Assembly: GCA_030141605.1 (NCBI GenBank)
Contig: JAQGDQ010001628.1
Coordinates: 1-31,955 of the forward strand
Length of the DNA: 31,955 bases
Reading direction: 5' to 3'
Source of the DNA: Tubiluchus corallicola
Taxonomy: Eukaryota > Priapulida > Priapulimorpha > Priapulimorphida > Tubiluchidae
Positions within the stretch are counted from its first letter, which is position 1. Each line of letters begins with the position of its first letter. Both the position numbers and the translations under genes were made by a program. The notes under the pieces are model-generated. The model was not told the origin of the DNA and made no database searches. It saw only the letters and a list, made by a program, of their open reading frames with translations. Below are positions 21,101 to 30,100 of the stretch, piece by piece.

Positions 21101-24100
21101 GTTGTGGTTTGCTTCTTTTTACATCTGACTTTAGTTACTTAACTTGCATCACATATTTCACATTTTACGTATGACTGCATTTAGTCATTTCACATGGTAA
21201 TAGGTAAACCAATCATAATTAAAGTCAGTTATTTACATCTTTATATGGAATGCTGCAAATCACTTGTAGGCTTATTCAGAAGACCTTTTACAAAACTGGA
21301 CAACTTTACAGTAAGCCTTCTCTTCCTTTTCTTCTGCATCATCATCTAGCTTATTTGTCTTGCTGTTTATTCTTTAGTTCTTTCAAAGTTAGCCTTTCGT
21401 TCTGCAATTAACGTGTCTGATCAATCATATTAGGGTTCATCAAATATTCTTTTCTAATTATATAAAATAAATAAATGAATTTGACAAATTACTCTGCTGT
21501 CCCTGTCGGAATCCATAACGTTGCTGGCTATGTCGATTTCCATATTTCTATAGTCGCGTTACTTCCTACAGATACCATCACATCTTTCTCTTCCTTCAAC
21601 TTTTCTTTTCTACTCCTTTACTGCTCTTTGCTACTTCACTCAATCCACATTCATTTGGGGTACTCTCAACAAGTAATTACTTCTTGAGTACCCCACGGGT
21701 CATTTGCAGCTTGGCATCTTGTGTACATAATGATAAATATGTTATTAAATTCGTTTGAAGTGCTATACTGTAATGATCGTTGTGGATATATTTAATAAAT
21801 AAATAAAATAAATAATAATGAATACTTGGCACTACGAAGCTTTAACTTCAACAGCTACTTAATGAAGTCAAGCTGCTATGAAAACATGCTTCAACAGTTT
21901 ATTATAACCATGTAAGTTTTATTTTAGTTTGTCTTTGTCTATTGTTTTTCGTTATTAGATGTTCTTTTTAATAATAAAAGTGTAATCTGTTGTATGGTGT
22001 TTAAAAAGAAATATTTACATCACATCGATAAGTTATACATATTTTTTTAGAAATGCCCAAAGTTCTTTTTTCTGATTATTTTTTTATTTTAGTGAGTTAG
22101 TTATACACTTCAACACATGGCGGCAAAACCTGTTTTATATAGATATCAGTGACTTGACTGACTATCAAAGATAATCCTCTTGAGGTTTAGGTGCAGGCAG
22201 TATGGCAGTTGGAACTGTCTAAATCTTTGTCTGTATCAATTCACTAACCTGACTTACCAGTACTACTGAGTTTATGCTGCAACCATTCAGCTATTCCTAT
22301 TGCCCTGTTATTTAAAGTAATCAATGTTTTAGTAGAAAGTATCACGATTTACTTGATCAAAACTTGTGTGCAAATCAGGTGGACCGCGTTTCCTGGGAGA
22401 ACATGACTGTACAACTGAAGTAGAAGTTGGAGAAAGTGTGATGCTGGAGTCTGCTGTCTTCTGTTCCAAGCCACAGTTTAGTTCTGCCTCTTGGATATGG
22501 GATGTAGATAAAGTTATTATCCATGATGATGCTGGTGAAGAAACTTACAATGAACGAATCTTTTCAAATCTAACTGATGCTGAAGGAGGTCATTCAACCG
22601 AAGACTGTTTCAAAGTCGAACTTCACATCTTACAACTTAATAGAGATGATGTCATTGATGGAAAAATTACATTCACTGTGGAAAACGTTGTTGATGTGGT
22701 CACTTGCATTATAGATATATTAGGTAAAGGACGCAAAAGTTCTATTCGTGTGTTTACATGTGGTGCTAATGTATTGCATTGCTTGCAAGATCGTAGCAAA
22801 TGTCTCTTGCTTTGCTTGTTTTCAGCTCCGTAGCAGCCGATTTCTTCCCACGTTTTATTCTGGAATGAGATTGTAGAGTTTTCTTCAAGAATGAAAGTCG
22901 TGATAACAAAAAGCGTAAAATGATTCGTTACTTTGAAGTTTTGCAAGTGTAGCATTTCCCCAAATAAAATGTAAATGTTGTAACAGAAAAGTTACATCCC
23001 AAACATTTGTGCAGTTTTTTCTAGTTTCTTTATTTCTTGGGTGGGAAAATATCCTATGCTGTCACTATTTTCCATTGTAGTGTCTTTATCTGACTCTCAT
23101 GTACATTTTCCACTGAGCCTGCTTGAAGTATTATAATTGCCCTTTTTATTACTGCAGACTCGCAGTTCATTATTTGTGATAGTTTAGTAACATGGACTTT
23201 CCTTATTGTTCTGTTTACAATCAGTTAGGTGATTGTTAATATATTTTACATTTAATCAAACACATCAATAGTAAAAACATGTAACATATTTAGTTGCAAC
23301 AGAATTTTGGCTCTTTTTGTTTACAGCTGCATCAATGGTATACATTGAACAATGCTTCTGAATATCATTCTTGTTTTGCAGTCTTGTATCTGTTACAATG
23401 CGTGCTCTTTTTTAGAGACGACTGTTTGACATACGACAAGCTCTTCCTTTAACAGAACTTTGCATTTTTAAGGAACATTTTCATATACACTACACACAGA
23501 TGTTATTTAGTTAGTGAATTCATCATCTGGGATTTTGCTTTATATTTTTCGTGTCTTGGTGGTTGGCAAACTAGTGCTCAGGCGGTGAGGTTAAAAGTGA
23601 GCTTGTGGCATCAACTTGTATGGTTTTAGAACATTTTGCTATTTGTCTTGACTTGTTGTTTTAACTTAAATGTCCAGTTCTTTAGATTCATATATCTAAA
23701 ACCACTGGATGCAGTCATTTGGTAGCAAAAACAGCAAAGAAAGTCTAAATTAAAATCCAATAGAATTTTTTCTTTAAACAACCAAGCTTTTGGATTTTAA
23801 ACTGTTTCTTTGAAATCCTCAAGCTGGTTGTTTGAAGAAAAAATTTTTTGTGGTTTTAATATAGACCTTCTTGTTAATTTTTGTTGGAACATACCAGTGT
23901 TTATTTGCTTTATTACGCTATAATGTGTTTCTCAAATGCCATTTTAAAGAAAATCTGTGTCCGTGTTCCACCTTAATCCATTATTTTGTTATAATGTTGT
24001 TGTTGTTGTTGGCATCCTTCTGTCTCGGATGGAGTGTGCGCCAAGAGAGTCAGTTATTGATCACATTGATGGAGCTGCAGCGTCGACTGTGGCTGAGCAG

Positions 24101-27100
24101 TGCGATCCTTGAACGTCTCCAGGGCGCACACCTGGGCAAAGTGTACGGAGATCCTGAGTTGTCCAGACAACAGGAAACCCCTCTCTTCCTCCCTGGTGTA
24201 GTCCAAAGAAAAGCGGAGCGATACGTTTGGCACCAGGTTGGCTGCAGGAGCTGCCAGATTCAGTGAGCATGCTGCACTAGTCCGCCTTCTGAGCTCCACT
24301 CCTAATTTGGAAGGTTTACTCCTCTACACATGGCCGTTGGGTCACTTGACCTCCTCCGCCCTCCAGTCGTTGGCTGCTTGTGCAGCTCCTCCGCCTAGTG
24401 TCGAGATACAGTGTTTGTTATAATAAACGACATAGAAGTTACAGACTCCTTCATTATCACATCTGTCCTTGCTTGTAATATGTGGGAAAGCCAAATTCAT
24501 GATAATTTATAATTTTGTTATGTTAAAATCCTATTTGTGTAACATCTGTAACAATAGCTTATTTACCCTTCTCTTCATTCTTTAGTTCTTTTCATAACAG
24601 TGTAACCTGCTGTATGGTGCATAAAAAGAAATATTTACATCGCATTGATTCGTTTAATACAATTTTTTTAGAAATGCCCAATGTTTTTTTCTGATTTTTT
24701 TGGTGATCTGGTTATTTTTTACTATTTCAACACACAATGTCAAAACATGGAGATTGCATCATTTCTTTTGTAGATCCTTACTGAATGTTAGAAATACACC
24801 TAGTTTTATCTTTTTTTAATTAATAACAATCTAGTTCCTCCAACATTGAGTATGACACTTAATGGTGAAGATGTAACCAACGAGACTGAAGTCACAGTTA
24901 AAGCTAACGACACAAATGAAAAATTTAAATGTACAGCTGAAGGTGGGACCCCAAAACCCGTCATCAGCTGGTTTGTCGGTATGTAATAATTTACTTATTA
25001 GCAGTATTTTTGTTTTTTTTATGATAACAATTTTTATGCCAGCTACTAAGCTATGCTAAAAAGTTACAAAAGTATCAAAAATACCTAATAGATCAAGTAA
25101 TGCATGTGCCATTTCTGATACAAAATCTATATGCGTTCATGGCAAAATCTTATATTTTTACATATTGCTGATTATTCCCAATCCTTTTGCAAGCTACTGA
25201 TACTAGCATGAGTAAAGCTATAGTTTCATTTGCTTGTTAGCCGGTTGGCCTGTGGCCTATTAAACATAATTTTTTATTATATAATTATTTATAGTGCTCT
25301 TAGCATTACTTATAAAATTCTAGCTTTGGTAAAATTCTAGAATGCAGAAAAGAAACTTAGCATAAGTATAAAGTGCTTGAACAAACGAAACAGGTGGTTT
25401 TGCAAGAGCAGTCAGCGTTACTTGCTGAATATGAACTAAGCAACCAGGTGCAATGACAAAAAACGATTTATTTACAAACTACATTTCTAATGATCACCAA
25501 CACTTGCTATTTCAAATGTATAACTGAAACTGCTTTTGAGCTGTGATACCTTCATTTGCAGTACTTACATATCCAAAATATTTCTTGAAAAATAGACCTG
25601 TGCTTTGTTTTACAAATGTCTTCCTTTACAGCATAATTGATAATGCCTGTGCATTATAACTCTACCGGGAATTCACTTTTGCAACAATTAAATAGCGACT
25701 TTGCCTGATACACCATTTTGTAAATGCTTTTTCAGATGCGGAAGATATTACCGATTCTGCAGTACAAGATGATGACGTTAGTACACTGAATTATGCATTC
25801 AGACCTGGTGAAGATGGAGACAATGGAGCAGTTTTACAGTGTAGAGTGTTTGTGCATGAGCTACTGGGAATGCAGTTTATCAATAAAACATTAAATGTGC
25901 AATGTAAGTTGTTATGATACTTCGCTAAATTTTTTGTTAATGTAACGTAGTCGATAAGCAAATATACCTCGAACGGAACTAAATAATTGCAACCACACAG
26001 AAACTGTCGCTCCAGTCAATGATAGCCTCGATTTTCAGAACATACAGATCAACCTAAAGCCACCTGCATAGGGAATAATTGACACTATTACTTACGACAT
26101 TTTCGTTTGGGGAGGCACGACACAACATTATTGCACAATATTTAGCACTTGAATAAGCGCTTGTTGTTGCATTGAATCCGAGAAACGAAAAGTTAAATTT
26201 ATTTAGAGCAAACAAAAACCGATATTAAACTTGGAGAAAGCTAAATTTGGACAGGGAAATTGACAGTTCAAAGAATCATGAATTTCGCTTACACAATTGC
26301 TGAACCTAAATCTACACTATCATTTTATGCTAACTGCAGAAATACTGGAAAAATTGAATACTTTTACAATTACCTGTTAACAATTGTCACAGAATGGCTA
26401 CATCATTGTTACAGCATTGTTATATAAATGTCCTTGAATGACGTCTTCTGATAAAAGTATCGTTCTCCAAGTTGTAATTTGAAAATTGATTGTGAAGTGT
26501 GTTGAAACATTCTATACTGTTAATATCATTAAACTAAGCTAATAATGAGACATTCCTAGGTACTGAAAACACTTTGTGCTGATGACGAAACAGAGGATGT
26601 ATTTTTACGGGCTGGTTTCCAACACTTTATTCTTGCATTTTGAGGTGGTCGTTAACAGCACTACTGATAGTGACCAGTAACTATAGTTAATGAATAGCGT
26701 CTTACTGAAGCTTGTGTGATCTGTGTCCAAACTACATTTTACCTCCATCTCACCTTTGGAGGAAGAGTAATTTGTAAATTTCCTTTAACTATGATGGTGT
26801 TGTTGGCTACAAATTTCGTTTGAATTATCATACATAAGAGGTTTGTATGCTAACTAATGTGTTTGTGTCAAATTCAGATTTTCCAATCATCTGTATTCTT
26901 TTATTTTACAATATGTTTCATTCTACATTTTAAGTACAGGAAATAAATGTGGTCATTCAACCAAAGAAATATAAACTTGCATTTTTAATGATGTAGATAT
27001 GATGCCAAATTTCAACATCAAAATTCTTCAAGGAAAAGAAACTGTTGTCATTGGTGACACACTAGAACTAGAATGTGAAGCTGATGGGAATCCTGAGCCT

Positions 27101-30100
27101 ACGGAGTATGAATGGAGTATAGAAGGAAAGGGTTTATCTGAAAAAGGTCGAATTTTCAAAAAGAATTCAGTTACATTGGACGATGGAGGTAAATACAAAT
27201 GTCAAGCAAGTAACAGCATTGGTAGTGGATCTGCAGAGGTAGAGATAACAGTTAATGGTAAGTTAGCTCACTCTAGTAAATAGACCTTAAAACATTTATT
27301 CTTTTTGTTTTTGGATAATGAATTGAAAAATGACTTTTTTAAAATATCTGAAGATGTGTGTTTACATAAATGTTTGCACTTTACAATATAATTGTCGGGA
27401 AACTGAAAATATGTAAAGAACAACTGTTAACTGTGGGTGCAATGCTGAAGTCTTAATATTGTAGAATTACTGTTGCATTTGCATTTATAGCAGCTGTTTT
27501 TCTTTCTATAGCGTTTCTTGTTTAGGTAATTGGCATCGTCGTAGTATCAGTTGAAAAAATATAGAATAGTGATTAATCAAAATAGGTAATAGATATTTGT
27601 CCATAATAAGTATTGGAAAGTTGTGAAGTAATTGCATAGTATACGTTTGCATGCTGTCACTCTTATTGTTTTGCATAAAATTTCTACAAGCTTGAATATT
27701 ATTTAATCTTTATTCAGCTTTTCACAATTTTTCCCAAATTACTATAATCCCGAATTTTAAATAAAAATTCGTGTCCATTGAAGTGATACGTCCATTCTTA
27801 ACCAGTTTTAACTAACTTTGTTTCTACTTATCCTGAACCATCTGTATTAATAATTATAATTTCTGCCATGTGGTGATAATAACAGTTAGTATCTGAGATG
27901 CTTGAACGATATTTTGTTCCTTTATTGATACATTCAGTATCTTAATCAATTGATAGGGGTCCTATTTTTGGGCAAAAACAAACAAGCTTTAACAGAAACT
28001 ATTTACGAGAATACAAACTGCCGTGCAACAAGTGATAAATATCAAACTATCAATTACGTAACAAAATATCCCTGTTAGATAGTCCATAATTTATCTCCAT
28101 TAGCTCCGAACAGACTACAATTTCTCCATACTCAAAGTGACTATGTGTAACAGTTAAATGTAAAATTACATATAGTTACTGAGGATATTTACTGACATGA
28201 GCTTCGGTTTGTTTACGTACCTGTTGAATAGTTCATTCCTGAGTCCTATAATGGTAACCTCAGATGGTTGAATTTATTGCCATTTGCCTACAGATTTTAG
28301 TTAATAAATAACTCACTTAATCAATATCTTAGCCCTGAATATGTATTTGAGAAGTGGAGGCGGTACAGTCAGTCCTGTGCAAGAGTTTTGCTGAGAATCA
28401 TGTTTTAGTATTTTAAAGGGATGAATTCTCAAATTGCTAACACAAAAATTTGTAGCTTTTGTAGATTTCTCCAGCTTCTGATATCAGTTGATGTCCATGA
28501 TATCTGTCTACTTATTGGCTATAAACGTTCTAGAGAAACAATGTGTATAATTGTGTATAACCATGTGTATAAATAAGCTTTAATTGTCTGTATTGTTAAC
28601 ATGCACTTTAAAATTTGAAATTCAGCGTATCCAAATTCACTGAGGTTTATTTTTTTACAGAAAAAACGATTGTCTGATACTTTTCTTGGTGGTTTATATA
28701 GGAAGAATCTGGTGTGAAGAAGAAAATCTGAGAACTTGATTTCAAACATTTTACGCGTTAGACGTCTCCAACAAAATTCTGTCCCTAGTTAGAAAAAACT
28801 TTGCACTTATAGCATTGTTCACAATTTCAGCATCACAGAAACGACGCAGAATCTAATTAACCGTTGCTAATTAACTAATCATTTATCTTCCGATTTTCTG
28901 ACGTTTCGTGGGCGAACTGAATAAAGCGTTTTGGGAATAATGCACCTTTCGGGCACAAATTCATTAGGAAATTTAATAAAATTTATGTCAAATTTAAGTT
29001 GTGGTTTGCTTCTTTTTACATCTGACTTTAGTTACTTAACTTGCATCACATATTTCACATTTTACGTATGACTGCATTTAGTCATTTCACATGGTAATAG
29101 GTAAACCAATCATAATTAAAGTCAGTTATTTACATCTTTATATGGAATGCTGCAAATCACTTGTAGGCTTATTCAGAAGACCTTTTACAAAACTGGACAA
29201 CTTTACAGTAAGCCTTCTCTTCCTTTTCTTCTGCATCATCATCTAGCTTATTTGTCTTGCTGTTTATTCTTTAGTTCTTTCAAAGTTAGCCTTTCGTTTT
29301 GCAATTAACGTGTCTGATAAATCATATTAGGGTTCATCAAATATTCTTTTCTAATTATATAAAATAAATAAATGAATTTGACAAATTACTCTGCTGTCCC
29401 TGTCGGAATCCATCACGTTGCTGGCTATGTTGGTTTCCATATTTCTATAGTTGCGTTACTTCCTACAGATACCATCACATCTTTCTCTTTATTAACTTTT
29501 CTTTTCTACGCCTTTACTGCTCTTTTCTACTTCACTCAATCCACATTCATTTGGGGTACTCTCAACAAGTAATTACTTCTTGAGTACCCCACGGGTCATT
29601 TGCGGCTTGGCATCTTGTGTACATAATGATAAATATGTTATTAAATTCTTTTGAAGTGCTATACTGTAATGATCGTTGTGGATATATTTAATAAATAAAT
29701 AAAATAAATAATAATGAATGCTTGGCACTACGAAGCTTTAACTTGAACAGCTACTTAATGAAGTCAAGCTGCTATGAAAATGTTCTTCAACAGTTTATTA
29801 TAACCATGTAAGTTTTATTTTAGCTTGTCTTCGTCTATCGTTTTTCGTTATTAGATGTTCTTTTTAATAATAAAAGTGTAATGCGTTGTATGGTATTTAA
29901 AAAGAAATATTTACATCACATCGATAAGTTATACATATTTTTTTAGAAATGCCCAAAGTTCTTTTTTCTGATTATTTTTTTATTTTAGTGAGTTAGTTAT
30001 ACACTTCAACACATGGCGGCAAAACCTGTTTTATATAGATATCAGTGACTTGACTGACTATCAAAGATAATCCTCTTGAGGTTTAGGTGCAGGCAGTATG

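Larger units (their letters stand above)
18690..22378. other. Intron E5a-E6a (3.7 kb), recently duplicated sequence
   Basis: It is homologous end to end with 27258-30283. The 5' ~250 bp differ by roughly 10% and the deeper parts by about 1% by eye. It contains a 696-bp tandem duplication (19559-20951) and a LINE-like 3' end with a palindrome (21656-21822). Minus-strand open frames at 19948-20211 and 20645-20908 are copies of one another and not convincing genes. Confidence 0.8.

Noticed and set aside
24054-24423. Several overlapping ORFs on both strands around 24.0-24.4 kb
   Set aside because: All fall within the SINE-like insertion, whose higher GC content lowers stop frequency.
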